From NCBI RefSeq assembly GCF_000003815.2, contig NC_049987.1, positions 18,990,013 to 19,054,012 on the forward strand: a DNA stretch of 64,000 bases, given 5' to 3'. The position numbers and the translations under genes were made by a program. This document shows positions 29,442-43,700 of this stretch, one piece after another. The DNA comes from Branchiostoma floridae (lineage: Eukaryota > Chordata > Leptocardii > Amphioxiformes > Branchiostomatidae). The notes beneath the pieces are model-generated. The model ran no database searches. It was not told where the DNA came from and saw only the letters and a list, made by a program, of their open reading frames with translations. How positions within the stretch are numbered: the first letter of the stretch is position 1; every line of letters starts with the position of its first letter.

Positions 29442-31692
29442 TCATAAAAATATGAGTAAAATGCTTTTACTGCGGCATGCACTTTTTACTTTTTTTTAAC
29501 GGAAAATGTGCCGTTCCTAAAAACCAGCGTATCTATCCTACAGTTGGAGTAGTTGTTATGTAATGCTCAATTTTTACTGGTTGGCTGTTCGGGAAAAGGT
29601 TTTATTGTCCGGGTCATGACAAAAGGTCGTTGACCTCAGTTCCTGGAATCCTTACCTACATCAAAGAAAAGAAGGAGCGACCACACCCCGGATGTCCAGC
29701 TATTGTTCCTAAAAACTATTGTCATAAAATATTGACGAATGAATCATACAAAATTTCCTTTTTTTTACGTTTGGAGAAGGCATCGAACGATTTTTCTACC
29801 TTAGGTGACTCAACCTCGCATTTGTCCGCCATGATTTTTTGGCACTAGGCCAACAGGTTGCATTTATATACCGCCATAGTGTGTGGCGTATGTTAGAGAG
29901 TCGGGCTCTGGTGGTACGTAAAAACAAACGCGCGCTCGGTGTCAACCGTATGGCCGAAGCACTCAGTCCTGGTCCGAGCGACGTCACAACAGGTACGTAA
30001 AGACAATAGACTTCTCAGGTGTTCTAATCCCCAGGTGTGTATACACAGAGTAAAGCGTGGGAACTTCAGGTAGTGTAGTCGTCGTGTTTACGTGAAACGG
30101 GCGACGTAAAATATAGCGCGCGCAAATCTTGAGTTAGGGAAAACAACAAACGCGTTTTCGTTCCGATATCCTTGTAAGAAATCACTTCCGTTCTCAGGCC
30201 GCGCTCACGTGGTTTTGTTTGGTCAGATGACCGGAAGTCCGTGGTACTTAGAAAAAATAAAAGCAAAAGGGCGGAAGAAGTCGTCAAAATCACCGAGTCT
30301 GTCTCTCGCTTTCTTTCTACGTTTACGTTCGTGAAAAAAAAAGACAACTTCGCACATTGCCCTTTTTAGTTTGTTTACATATGTTGAAAATATGCACGTA
30401 CGCGTGTTAATATTAACATGACGGTAGGTTTGTACACCGACTTTTGCGGGCTGGGTTTTGGCTTGAGGAGGGCTTTTTTTAGGACAGTTCCCGCCAAAAA
30501 AGATCTGCCCTGCTGGTCATTGTGTGGGGCAGTGGACAAACAGACCACACGCTAAGCCACAGGGCGGCGAGCTGTCCAGCTCTCACAAATCAACTCATAC
30601 AATGGGTCATCCTCCCAGCGGGGGGACGGGCGTGGGTCGGGGAAGGGTCGCGGGGAGTCCTTGTGTGCGACACGGCTACACAAGATGGTCTTCACAAGGG
30701 AAAAACTCGCCGTGAGGAAGGAAAAATAAACGTGGAGTCGGAGTAGGTTGTAGAGGGGTGTAATACGAGTACGGGTCACGAACTAGAGGCCCGCGGGGCC
30801 ACGCCATCCTTGTTCCAAGGCGAACATCAATTTATGTCGCGGCGTGGAATCCCTGACCACTACTGAAAGGGCCGAGCGTAGACCGTCCGGCGCCACCGCA
30901 GCCAGCCCATTTCGGCCGAATCAAAGAAGGGGGCGGGTGCTAGGGCACCCTCGGGAGAACGGGGGGAGGTTTGACGTGAAAAAAAAACAAAAAAAAAAAC
31001 GGTCAAGCCAATCAAAAATTGGGTTCAAGATTCAGTCAAAATCACGCGTTTTCGAGAAATAAAAACTTGAAGAAAAAGAAAAAGAGAACGCAATCCGCTT
31101 TCGTACTGAGGAAGTTTGTTTGCTTGGCAAAAGGGGGGGGGGGTGTAACCGCCTCCGCTCTACGCGTGACCTTTGAACTTTTTCCACGATATCGTACATT
31201 CGCAAAACGAATTAGCGTTTCACCGTCGGCTCTTTCGCGGCCGTAGTTCCCTTTACTTCCACGTTTACTTCGCAAGGATTGCCAGTACAGCGCTCAAGCA
31301 CACATGCACATGCACGCTTGCATAACACAGTGTGTTTTGCTAGTCGGATTATCCGTTTGGGGTCAGTGAAATCCCCGGTCCTATCGACGGTTTGAATTTG
31401 ATTTGGATAATCAATTTTATTCTCAATGACAGGTAGCAGAGCCACGCTATTGGCTGTTGCCAGGGCGGCCGCTGATTGGTATGTGTAATTAGTGGCAAAG
31501 AGCCATGTAATTGTACGTCACGTGTAGCAGCACAAAACAGAAGAGAGTGCGGGAAGTGTACAGCGGCGCTCTTACGGGTCGAGAGACGAGGGGAGACCAC
31601 CGGTGTGTGTGCCGAGTGAGGACATCGTGCGACTACAAGCGGAGAAGGCCCCCTGTCAACCCCAGCGCAGCCACCGTACACCATACGCCATC
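29442..31692 (+). promoter_or_regulatory. lin28 upstream region and 5' UTR
   Basis: From about 30500 the sequence becomes GC- and CpG-richer than the surroundings up to the lin28 start. This fits a promoter and 5' UTR but no transcription start or TATA box is evident. No other gene is supported here. Confidence 0.4.
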
Positions 31693-31702
31693 ATGGCCTC
31701 AG
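31693..31702 (+). CDS. lin28: lin28 exon 1 (start codon)
   Basis: ATG GCC TCA G, with A at -3 and G at +4, followed by the donor G|GTTTAT. Its phase (1) matches exon 2, and a very short first coding exon agrees with vertebrate LIN28. An alternative first exon cannot be excluded. Confidence 0.7.
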
Positions 31703-34700
31703 GTTTATAACCTACGCACTTTTCCCGTCGCTTCTACGGTGTAAACTCACTTGTAAGGTTGAGGATGAAGGGACTGGCACATCGTGGCCATGCCTAACCG
31801 TACCGCCACAGCGTGTGTATGTGTGTGTGTACCGCCCACCACCATACTCGTAACCCCTCTACTACCAGGAAGGACCCCCGTTGTATGCTACAACTTCTGT
31901 ATCTAGAACTGTGCTACTACCCCGTGCAACAGTTCCGTCTGTCAACATACAGCCACTACGATGCACGGGACAAGGATCGTAGTGGTCAGTTTGCCCCCGC
32001 GCGGTCTTGACGACTGGCCCCCACGCCGTCCACTCGTGGTCCGGCCACTCCTTGTGGTCAGCTAGTCCGTCCCGTGACCAGTGCCAGCGCGTAGAGACTG
32101 CGATCTTTCCCGTCGACCTGTCCTGATTACCAGGAGGCCGCCATGTTCGTTGACGGTAGTTTTCGTCTCTCGTGGTGGTGTATGAGGGTAAGCTACCGCG
32201 CGGGTAGTAAGACCTGACCGGCCGACCCTTTGTGCCCTGTTGTCCCGCGCGCTGACCGCCCCATGTGCCCCCCACCGCACACATCTTACCCTCGCTCTTC
32301 CTCTCTTCCTCAGGGGGTGCCGAGGTGCCCGAAGAGGGTGCCGAATACAGCGGCACGGGCGTGTGCAAATGGTTCGATGTGTCCAAGGGCTTCGGCTTCA
32401 TCACTCCCGACGGAGGCGGCGACGATATCTTCGTGTACCAAGTAAGGAGTTTTAATACAACATCTATGTATACGCGTATACAGCACTTTAGATACGCCGC
32501 CGTGCACATGTCAACGCTCCGTATAGCGGTACTTCCGGCATTATCACACATAAGCATAGACGTATACACATATAATGGCATTATAAACATAACGTTTACA
32601 CGCGAACAGTAACTTAAGTATTCTTTGACTCCTATATCTTACAATAGATTTAGAAGATTGTACCTATCATATCCTTTTTAACCCTAATTTACTTGTACAA
32701 AATCCTTTATTGTATTTCTAGAATTGCCATAATTGTCTTTTCTGCTTCGTATGAAAGAATACTTCTGGAAATCAAACGCAAGTCATGATATTAAGCTTCA
32801 GTCTTATGATTTCTACCTGTTTCAAAAGCTTTTTGTAACATTGAGATCATTTGGCAAAATGAAATAACACTGGAAATAAGAAGAACAAAGACATAGATGA
32901 AATAAATAGTTGTCTTCCTAGTGTTTATCACAACAATAGTAAAGAAGAAAGCCATAGGGATTACAAGTCGAAGGGGATTCCATCCCCCAATTGTTGACAA
33001 TCGCTGGTATTTTTACTTCCATACTTCAACTGGACAGGGAATAGGATTTTATATCTGTTGTTGATGGTCGAAGTGATAAAAGGGCATTGCTCCCTCTTGT
33101 ACTATCTTTGAATGGTGTGGAGGAAAATATAAGGTCTTAAGATTGTTTTGGCGTAGGTCATTCATAGTCATATTGTCCAGAGGGTTTCCGCATGTGTGGT
33201 AGGACTAGTGGTAGTAGGAGGAAAACAAGCGAACTGGTGTCGGTGCACTAGAGTAACCCTGTCCGTACATTCGGGTTAACCGTTTCGTTTGACCTCGCCG
33301 GGCACAAAGATACGTAGATTATGTTCCGTAACACTGCCTCGTGGATACAAAAAGCTTTGAAGTTTTGTAAAAATCCCTAGATGACATCGAAGTAGTTCGA
33401 GCCCTTTGCCTTTGTTGTGACAGAAGTTGTGGGATTCGGTGTAGGAGTCGCCAATGCCCTACGAGATCGGGCGGCCTCTCTCTCGGAAGCAGAGGTTTCA
33501 CATATGTATGGTCCGTGGCTGCCCTAGCGGTGAACCTAGCGCTCTGTTGACATTTCAAGGTCCTACTGTATTTATTACTTCCAAAATTTCTTCCTCTGTT
33601 TTTAGAACCAACCAGATTTGTACTTTTGGAAATGATGTACCACGAACATTTCATCTTAGGAGAGGTTTTGTACGAAGAACCAAGAAAGGGCGTGGACCGA
33701 TGGTGATTTTTTTTACAAGGGTCGTTTGGTTTGCATGTGTGTTTTTACGAACTGTCCTATCCTAGCTCGTTTGCTCACTGTTCTAGTTCGGGTTTCTTTT
33801 TCTCTAAAAGGGGCAACTTGGATGGGCGTTCCCAACTGATACGGTAGGTGTTGAGAGATTGGTGTAACGTAGAAGTGAAAGAAAAATACAATGACCTTGG
33901 CGACGTAATATGGAACTGGTGTTTTCGGCCTCTGTTTTTAAAGTCTTCCCCCCGAAAGATATAGTGCGGTCCGGCTTCTAAAGGGGAAAGGGTAGAAACT
34001 TGTCCTGAGAATGCGGTCAGGGCCTTGGCCGCAAATGCAGCTGGGAGTGAAGGCCAGAGATCCCGAATATGTCAAGGGGGTTTGAGTGTTTGTCCTAGCG
34101 TTGACAGCGAAGAACTCGCCCCGGCGCGGCGCGGCCTTATGCACCGAAGACGCCCGAAAACGTCCCTCTTTCAACCTCTCCGCAAAAACGTTACGTTAAG
34201 AATTCGACTGCATGTTTAAGAGATGTTATTGTTCGTTTATTGCCCGTTTTGGGGGTAGAAAAGTTGAGGATGTATCTTGGTTGGGACGCCATTTTTTCGG
34301 GGATGAAAGCGTGGTCTATTCCCAAGCCTCAGATCAAAAGGCCGACGACAATGCGAGCCCCAGTATGGCGCGGTGGAATGCAACCGCTGTCGGACCCCAC
34401 ACACACTCGGCAAAAAAAACCCTCCGTACTCAGAAAGAAATTCTGTTCCGATTCGTGAATGATTTTTATGGATTATCTATACTTCTATAGCTTTGATGGT
34501 GTGTTAAGGAAGATTTTATACATGTGTATTGGGAAGGAATAAATTGATAGGAATACACACACGCACACCGCGTTGGGTTGGACATGGGCGCCTCGATTCC
34601 CAGACGCGAAAGGAAATGCGTTGTCGACAACACCGAGTTTTCGCGATAATGTCTAACCACAACACCCTTTCTGTTCGCCTAAAAAGCGTAAACGTCTTAG

Positions 34701-37700
34701 GATATGAACAATCAAAGTAATTTCTGTTGAAGAATTTTGTCTGATAAGTTTAAATCGGTTAGAATTCCCTAGTGCCGACGAAGACAAGCGAGTGCGAACG
34801 GGAAAAAATGGATTCGTAGAACGGGCGAAGTTGAACATCGCAGGACTAAAAACTCGCTTTCCGACGAGCGGCATGGTTTGTGTTTACACGGAGTGTACCC
34901 AAGAAATCGTGAGAGACGGACTCCTCAAATATTCACACGTGCTAACGATCTTTACAGTCGCCAGTTGGATGCTTTACACAGTCATTTACCGAGCGGTAGT
35001 AAATAAGGGAAGATAAAAATTGCCGTCAAGTATATGGTGTCTTGAGCAAACTCGCCGATTCAACACGACCAAACAGATAGGACACAGAACACAGAAAGGG
35101 TACCATTGTTTTTTCTCGGAAAAATTTACTTTAAGAACGCTGGTGAAAAGTACTGTAAACTTGATCTTAGAATAGAGGCGTTTTCCTGCTAAATTCTACC
35201 TCGAAACATAGATTTGGATGTTGTTTACGATGTAGTAGTAGTAGTGAAACAGCCACCACTTTCGTATATACTATAAGAGATACGCATCGTTTGGAAAGCC
35301 GATATTTTGATCAAGTTAGACCCAAAATATTGATACAATTTTAGCAAGAGATTTTGGGTAGTAAGCCAGATTAAAACACAAAGCATTTGGTTAACTCAAA
35401 ACAAGATTATGACTAAAAATTCAGTTGTATTTGAAGGTGGGATTGTTTTGAAGACAAGCATGGCCTAGAAACTTACAACTTTATTTACCAAAGCCTACAT
35501 ATGTTTTCAACTGGGTTTTTGAATGAATGAGTTCTTTTTCATAGTAGGGCTATAGGATTTCTCTGTTTTGTTCATCTTTTAAGTGTGGATACCTTTCCAC
35601 CTTTGTAGTACGCCCACTCACACACAAACACAAACCACCCACATACTTTTTGATAACAGCACAGAAAAAAGTAAATATTCCCTCAAAACAACAGTTATAA
35701 TTGCAAGAAAACACTGTATGGCAAGCGTTGTCCCACAAAGCTCGAAACTTTCCGAGCACAATCTATATCGTGTGAAAATACCTATCCCTTTGAGCTGTGC
35801 AGGTATAACTATTTGTTTTCGAGATCAGGTCATTGAAGTGTTTTGAAAACTCTTTGTTGTCTTGTTTACTACCGAGAAACTTAAGCACCTTGGTATGTAA
35901 GATGGAATCAACAAGGCGATCCCTAAGCGATTTAGGGAGATATTTTTGAGCATTACCTGATATAAGATATCAGGGTCTTTGCGTGTCCATCCAAAACACT
36001 ACAAGGTCTTGTCAACAACTATACTTGTTGTACTATCCCAAACACTCTTTTCGAAGCTGTTTGTACGTTTGTTTGGAAAAATTGCATTTTGTTGTCTTCG
36101 ACCGGTTTCAATCTTTCCATGGTTTATAAGACGAAACATACTTTATTTTTTCCTCAGAAATAGTTTTAAAAACTTCAAGGAAATTCTGTGTCCTTAAACT
36201 GGAATTTTGACTTCTTGAATGACTGCTAACCTGAATACTTCAAATCCGGGCAATTCAGCAAACTTAGCTCCAGGATTTCATAAATGGAGCTACGTTTGCA
36301 AGTAAAAGTTTATTTTCCAAATAAAATGTAAGGTTTGCCTATAATACTTTTAGTAGATTTATTGGAAAAAAGCTGAAATTTCTTGATTCTACTTCTTGGT
36401 AGTTTTTGTGAGATTCTGTAGTCAGAAGGTGCCTGTTTTTATAAGTCATACGAGATGATGATACTTTGCTTTCATAATTAAGTACAAATCTATCCAAATT
36501 GTCAGTCCAGTACAAGTTTCATTAGAAACTTTCACAAGCTTTAAATCTTGTGAAACTTTGAGACCAAAAACGAAGTTAGATATAGAAAATGTTTTCCATC
36601 TGTAGAAACAAAATAAAGAAGAAAAAACAACTCTGTAAATGTATAAGAATTAAGATCTTCTTCCAAATGTTGCAAATTTCTATCTTTTTTAGACTGAAGA
36701 ACTTGAAAAGAAAGTTGTGTTTTTAGTATGATAACAAGGTCTAAAGGAGAGGCTAGAAATAATGTTTCACTTCTTGTTCTGTATTGTACTTTATATTCAT
36801 AGATGATAACTTATAAATAGGGAGAAGCCCAAACTGGATTTCTTCAGCCCCCCCACTGAATAACTGAATATTCTTCTCTACTCTTCTTTTTACTTTATGT
36901 TTAATAACATTGTATTTTCATACAGAACATTTTAAGTAATACAGCAAGCTTTTTGCAGTTTTAGTTGTAGAGAGTTGGTCTTTCCAGCACAGACTGGTCA
37001 AAAAATACTTTGTTTCCCTGTCTTGACCCCTACAAACTCTAGCCTTTCCAGGCAAGGGTCAAGCCATACAATAATCAAATGAAAGCACAGTCTTGACTCT
37101 TGTCCAACACTGGGTCATAATATATTTTAAGTATCAAGTATTACATCATACAATTGTGTTTTAAAGGTGAGACCATATTTTTAGGACCTCCGAATTTGTT
37201 TACCATCAAAACGTGGGTGGGTGTCGCACGCATGACCTAGCACACCTTACTTAAAGTATGCCCTTGAACCCGCCTGGAGTTTGTGACACCTACACGGAAG
37301 AACTAGTGTTAGGAGAGTCTGAGAGCAATTGACTTTTATGTTTACCTTTTTTCTTCTCAGACCTAGTTTAGGCTGTAGCCTTGCTCAAACTGTACAAAAG
37401 TGATGATGTTTTGTTTTTATCTTGAACTCAAGAATGAGTATAAGACAGCCAATCCATGGTGAGGTAACAAGTTTGATGGCCAGGATCATTTGTTATCTGT
37501 CCTGCTACTGGCCACCAACCAAGTCATAGAACTAGGTAGAGAAACAGTTGCAGTATTGCTTGAAAGATTCAAATTCAGGGTGTACGTCAATATCTTTGGC
37601 TAGAATATTCATCTTAAACATAAATCAAAAGTACGCTAAGTAAGATACAGTTGAAGTACTCTGTGAAGTACTTGTTGCTTTGTAGAAAGCAGTGTTTTAT

Positions 37701-40700
37701 ATTTTACCTGTTTGCTATGTATGTTTTGGGCGCTTTTTTTTTCTCAGAAGCATTCTTATGTATCACTTCAGCTGTGTGGCTCTCGAAACTGGCCAAAATA
37801 GATGGAAGAAATGCTCAATTTCCGACAGAGAAAATTATTACCAAAAGTATACTTTCACTATGACTAGTGTAAGAGTTACTGAAAAAGTAGCGTGTTAGGT
37901 GCTAAGTTCGTAGGGGGAAGGAAGTGTTCCGCTGTATTTTCTTTCCCAAAGACTAGGAGTGCTGTGTCATACTCATACTAGTGCTGGGTCTCCATTTTGA
38001 CCTGTCAGTGTTCTGGTGAATATATGCCCTGTGGTGACCTGACCAGATCAACAAGAGGGCACACACTGCTGACATGTCATCGGAGGACACAGCATAAAAA
38101 CCCTCGCAACCGTCATAATCGTTTCACCACGGCTCCTAGGTCAAGTACGAACCAGACTACAACCCTCTCTCAACAAGGGTTCCCCTCAGTCCACCCAACC
38201 TTGTTGCACTGTTTCCATACTATTCTAGTTTGACAGGGCATGTTATGCTGGATTGTAAGAAAATACACCCTGGCCCTATCAGGAATAATTGCATCCATGC
38301 CTCCGAAAACACAGCATGCAGAAAGTAAACAGCTTTCTTCCCTCTAATTTTACCTCCATGTTGCTGTTTTAGGATTAAAACTAGTTCCAGGTTCGATTTC
38401 GAAATAAGTTGTTGTCGAGATTTAGAGCATCTTTGCTTCAGATTCTTTGCGAAGTGTGGACCTAACACGTGAGATTACGCAGGGAAAACACGGCAGCGAA
38501 GAGTTGTTTCTGTTGTCAGTGGATTGGTAAGTGTTAGGGGAGGATAAACCCGGGTTGTCACTCGCTTGCTACCTACACAAGACACAACGCTCACCTCTGA
38601 CACTCCGTAATGGTCGGAATTCTGTGTAGTACCTTTCCCTGATTAATGGTTACTCCCATAATCAAATAGCAGTGAAAATTCCAGGATAAAACAGAGGATA
38701 TGGGATTCCTAATTAGGTCAATGGAGGTCAGAGTATATCCTTTCGTCATAATTGGAGGCTTTTATTAAATAGTGGCAAATTTTATCTGTATTTGGGTTGA
38801 TGGGTGCTGTATCAGTGGGCCACACCCATTTTTAGATAGCCATACGTTGTGGAAAATTTGTCGTAATAATTTTGTATATTGCGCAGAAGCTATACAAAAA
38901 TCTTTCTTCTGAACTGTATGATAACAAAAATAGACCTTTTTTTTTGCTTGCCGTTTTGCAATAGCTGGAATTAGTACGCACACGAAAAGGGATTTGGAAT
39001 GAATATGTAACAGGTTAGGCCTAGTAACCTCTTTGGGATTTGAATAATTCGGAGAAGATTTCACCAGGGGCCAGTTTAGTTTAGTCGGAGTGTAATACCT
39101 TCGCTACATTCGCTGGGGTCAACGTTGGGTTGAGTCGACCGGTCCACGTGTTGACAAACCTACTACGTCGCTACCAGTTGGACGTAGTCTACATTGTTTT
39201 ACCCAAACCGGTAATCCTTGTTTTTTTGGTTGTTACTTTTCCGCTATTCCATCCTTGTGTTTGCACACTCCTACCACTTGTTTGGAGACCTTTTCTGTTT
39301 GGGAATGTAAATGCTTACAGGATTAAGATGCCAGACTTTGCAAGATATTCAAGAAAAACTGGAGCTACCCCTTTTGCCATGTGTATTTCAGAGAGCTTGA
39401 TTTGTAACTTAAACTTTTACTAAGTGTGACAACGTACTTTGACGTGGTTTGTAGCAGATTTGTAAATTCAACTTTTCCTAGCCATTTTTAGTCCTCGATC
39501 AAGGTAACAATTGTTAGAGCTTTGTTATGGTCACCAGTACCAGATACATACTAGCAAATATTACTGTGTCAAAGTGTTTTTCGGTGGATAGATGTTGAGT
39601 GTAGATCTTGCCATGGAACAGATCAACATATGCAAGAGTGTTACCACTCATATTATCTTGCCAAAAGTCATCACCTAGCCCTGTGCTTCAGAAACAATCT
39701 CAGCTTTAAAAGTTTAATTGTATACAAGCTAGGAAAACCCTGTCATTTGGATCCCTAGTTTCTGTAGCGATGACTGTCATGCCTACGAAAAATTCCCATG
39801 TAAGTTCAATTCATTTAGGTTAGATTCGGACACTTGCTACCTTTTTAACCACCTTTGCCAGCCTTTTAAAAAATGTTTACAGTTATTGTATTGCTAGCTC
39901 AATATACTGAGATAAAAAGATGCATACAAAAAGTTATTTTTCATCTATTGCTAATACTTGTGTAATTTCTTATGTGTGTTTTTTTACCAGCAATCAAATG
40001 CAGCTTTATTGTTATTATCTTGCTAAAAGCTTTGAGAATTGAGACATTATCAACTCCTCTTACTAAGCATAAAATAACAGTAGTTGCCACTCCAAGGTAT
40101 AATCCGCATCTGTTTTGTTATGTAAAGGCATTGAAGGTGGATTTAACCCTGATATTAAGAGCACGTGGATCAAGGTTTACACCGAAATATCCCATAGCGT
40201 GTTTAGACCCATTGGGAAAGGTATATCCCTGTGTTACGCATGTGGAAAAGACTATGGTGTTGTGCAGAAAAGGGTTAACTTTACAGATGTGATGTTTCAG
40301 GATTCGGTCTTTCCTCTGTTGAAGTGTTGTGAAAGGTATCTGTTTGATTCGAAGTACTGAGCCATATGATATGAGGAGTAATTGGTTTGTGTGTGTTTGT
40401 GGTGTTGTGTATGGTGAATGGGTATACGGCTATACGTAGATGTGTTTGACGGTGATCGTTCCAAAATCTTGCTTCCCTGCTTATACATACAGTCCAGAAA
40501 TTCTGTAAAAGAATTGAAATTGGAAAAAGCAATTATATTATATCATAATATATGCATTGAATTTTCCAGGGTATCACATACTATATATCAGTTGAACAGG
40601 TATCACTTGTTGTTGCTAATTTCAGCAATCACTGCACAATTTGTTTCTTCAAAATCTAATACGTATAATAGGTTTTAGAAAAGCGTAAGTAGATGCAATA

Positions 40701-43700
40701 ATTGTTGAAACACTGCATTTTGGATGTTGCCGTCATTGCCAGGTAGATAAGCTAGTTATCCCAGGAATTGTGAAATTTTAGTCCTTTGTTAGTGTTACCT
40801 GGAAGCACGTGTTGAACAGCCATGACAGTCTTTCAAACCAAAAATGTGTTTGTTTTAAATCTGCAACGACAGTTAGATAGAAGTGTGCGAAACATGTTAA
40901 AAGTAGATCTAAAGTGCTGTTTAGAATTGGCTTGTATTACCAATGACACACATAGAATAGACCTGAAACACCAACAACGCATTTTTATAGCAAACATTGC
41001 CTTGTTGTGGCTTGCACATTTGTAGTCATTATAGTGTACTGTAGTGTAATAGCTGCAGTAGGTTGTTGAATACATAGCAAACATTCCAAGAAAAGGTAAG
41101 TACGACAAAGAAGGCATTAAAATAAAGAAGTTTCGTGAAAGAGAATGCTTGTGAGAAACTGTATGTGATACTGACAACAAACTCCTGAAATTGCATGTTG
41201 TAGACCTCACTCCCATGTGCAATACATGAAGCAGGTAGTTGAATACATAGCAAACATTCCAAGAAAATGTAAGTACGACAAAGAAGTCATTCAAATAAAG
41301 AAGTTTCGTGCAAGAGAATGCTTGTGAGAAACACTGACAGTATGTGTTACTGACAACCAACTCCTGAAACATTGCATGCTGTAGACCTCACCCCATACAA
41401 AGCTTTGAAAATTTCTAAATCATTGATCTGGTATCTATAAAGATTTTTTGTTGTTGTGAGACAAGCACATTTTCTTCTTGACATCCAGGTTAGTTTCTGT
41501 CCATTATAGCCCTCTAGTTGGACTCTCAAGGCAGTATCTAATAATTAAACAACAGAATGCATGCATACATATGATACTATGGCAAGTTAGCCACTAGTAG
41601 GATGTGCATCTTTCTGCCTTGATGGTGCTATGTGGTGTGCTATTTCCATGTTGTAAACATTGGCAGAAATCTAAAGGTAAGGAGCATTTGGATTATGCTA
41701 AATTGTCATTTGTCAAACTTTCAGTTTCAAAGCACTACTGTACATACAATGTAGGTGAGCCATAGCAAAGCCACATAGCACTAACAGAAAGCAAAACGCA
41801 TTTTGGTCTGAGTTTGACGAAAGAGATATCGATTGAAAGATGATTCTAGTGGAGATACACAGAACTGTATTTATTTCTTGATACAGGACTGTACATTTCA
41901 GTAATAAGATTAAGAATTTTCCTCATGTGCTCATTCTGAACTTAAGTGTTCTGCTGTTTTCTGATGGAAGTGGTAGCAGTCGTAATTTGTAAGCGAAATC
42001 GCGTGCTCTTTGTAAGCCAGTGCAACTTGTATGGATGCAAGTCTTCGGAATTTTCTAGGATTTTTCCCGTCTTTAGAACATAAACTGTGTTCATATTTGC
42101 ATTGAAGAATGAAAATTGTACACAAGTGAAAAACAGAGAAATAAACCAGTTGTACAAAGGATTTGTACATACATACCTAAGACATAGCTCCAACATGGCT
42201 TCCTTTTTCTTGTATCTCTGTGCGCAGTCAGAAACTGTTGGGATACAGGAAGACAGGTCTGCCAAAAACCTTCTAGTTGATGGGGAACATTGGTCCAATT
42301 CATCTTCTGAATGAATTCTATTTTGTTTATTTCATGGCTACAAAATGAAAAGACAAGCTCTGGTAGCTTGAAAAGACTATACCCTATGGTACACGCACTC
42401 AGCTTGAAATAGTTGTCAGTTGCAGAAATATAAGGAAGATACTAGTAGGCTTACTGTATGACTAAAAATCACACAGTTCCTTTCTGTTGTAGCTACACTC
42501 ATCTACATCTGCACAAATCTCTGCTCTTTTGTGAAGTCCACAAGCAAATAGCGAGGAAACATAGATAGCATCAGCAAACTCAAGATTGTACAGTTAAACT
42601 GCAAAGAAAACATTGCCGCCTTTCACATCCTTGAAAAGTAGAAGGTACAGCTGCTTTGAAATTCTGTGAAAAGCAGGTAGAAGACAGAGGTATCGATTGC
42701 ATCCCTTGTCAACCTCTCTGGAAGCAATTCTGGGTCCTTGTCCAGCAAATAGGTAAGGAATTTTAATGCACATTCCTTGCAATGAAAATATCAGCGGTCA
42801 AGAAATTTAGAGTAGGCAGACTCTTGTCTAAAATGTCTTATGATTTGCTGATCCAAAATAGACCCCATGAATGCTTTTCTTTCTATAAGAGGTATCGATG
42901 ATACGGACTATTAATAGCCCAGTTTCTCCACATTTAGCTGTGTTTACAGAATATTGTGTGTATTGATTGAAGACCCCAGTTTCTCCACATTTACTGGGTA
43001 GGTAGTTTGCAGAAATGTGTGTACAAATTGAAGAACAGTTTCTCCACAGTTTGTACAAATTTGAAAACTAGCACAAAGCCATGGTCTTTCTTTCTCAAGA
43101 ATTATCGGTATGGCTGAACTTTGAGTTTTATTTTCATAACCTCATGTTGATATTCACATCAAGACACTGAAGATTGAAAACAACACAGACAACATGTCAG
43201 ATTGTATGTGTTTCTGACTACATAATAGAGAATAATTCGCCTAGAAAAAAGGCATCTCATCTATGTTGCTGTTTGGAAAGAGTTGTTCTACCTTAAGCAA
43301 GTAAAGAATTATGGAATCAATGCTGCTTTCATTGCCTTACTTAGTTTTTTGATATCTCTATATCTATGGTGAGTTACCTAGGCCCTACAGACACTGTAAG
43401 TAAACTGAAGACTAGATTTTATTCCTAAATGAACATAAAACTTACCTACATTTTTACTTCTCTCATCTCATCTCTGGTCTTTTCTAAACTAACTTGGTCC
43501 TCTATGTCTTTGTGTTTGGCAATATAAAGGCAGCAAGTTACATGTGTTGTCTGATTTTCAGGTAAACATTATGGATGATTTCTGTTCTAAATAAGATATT
43601 TAAAAGAAGGACTTGTTTTGAAAATGGTTTCAAATGTCCTCACTAAAAATATCTTAACAAGCAACTGTGCTTTGGTTTCATGGCAAATAGCTTATGTAAC

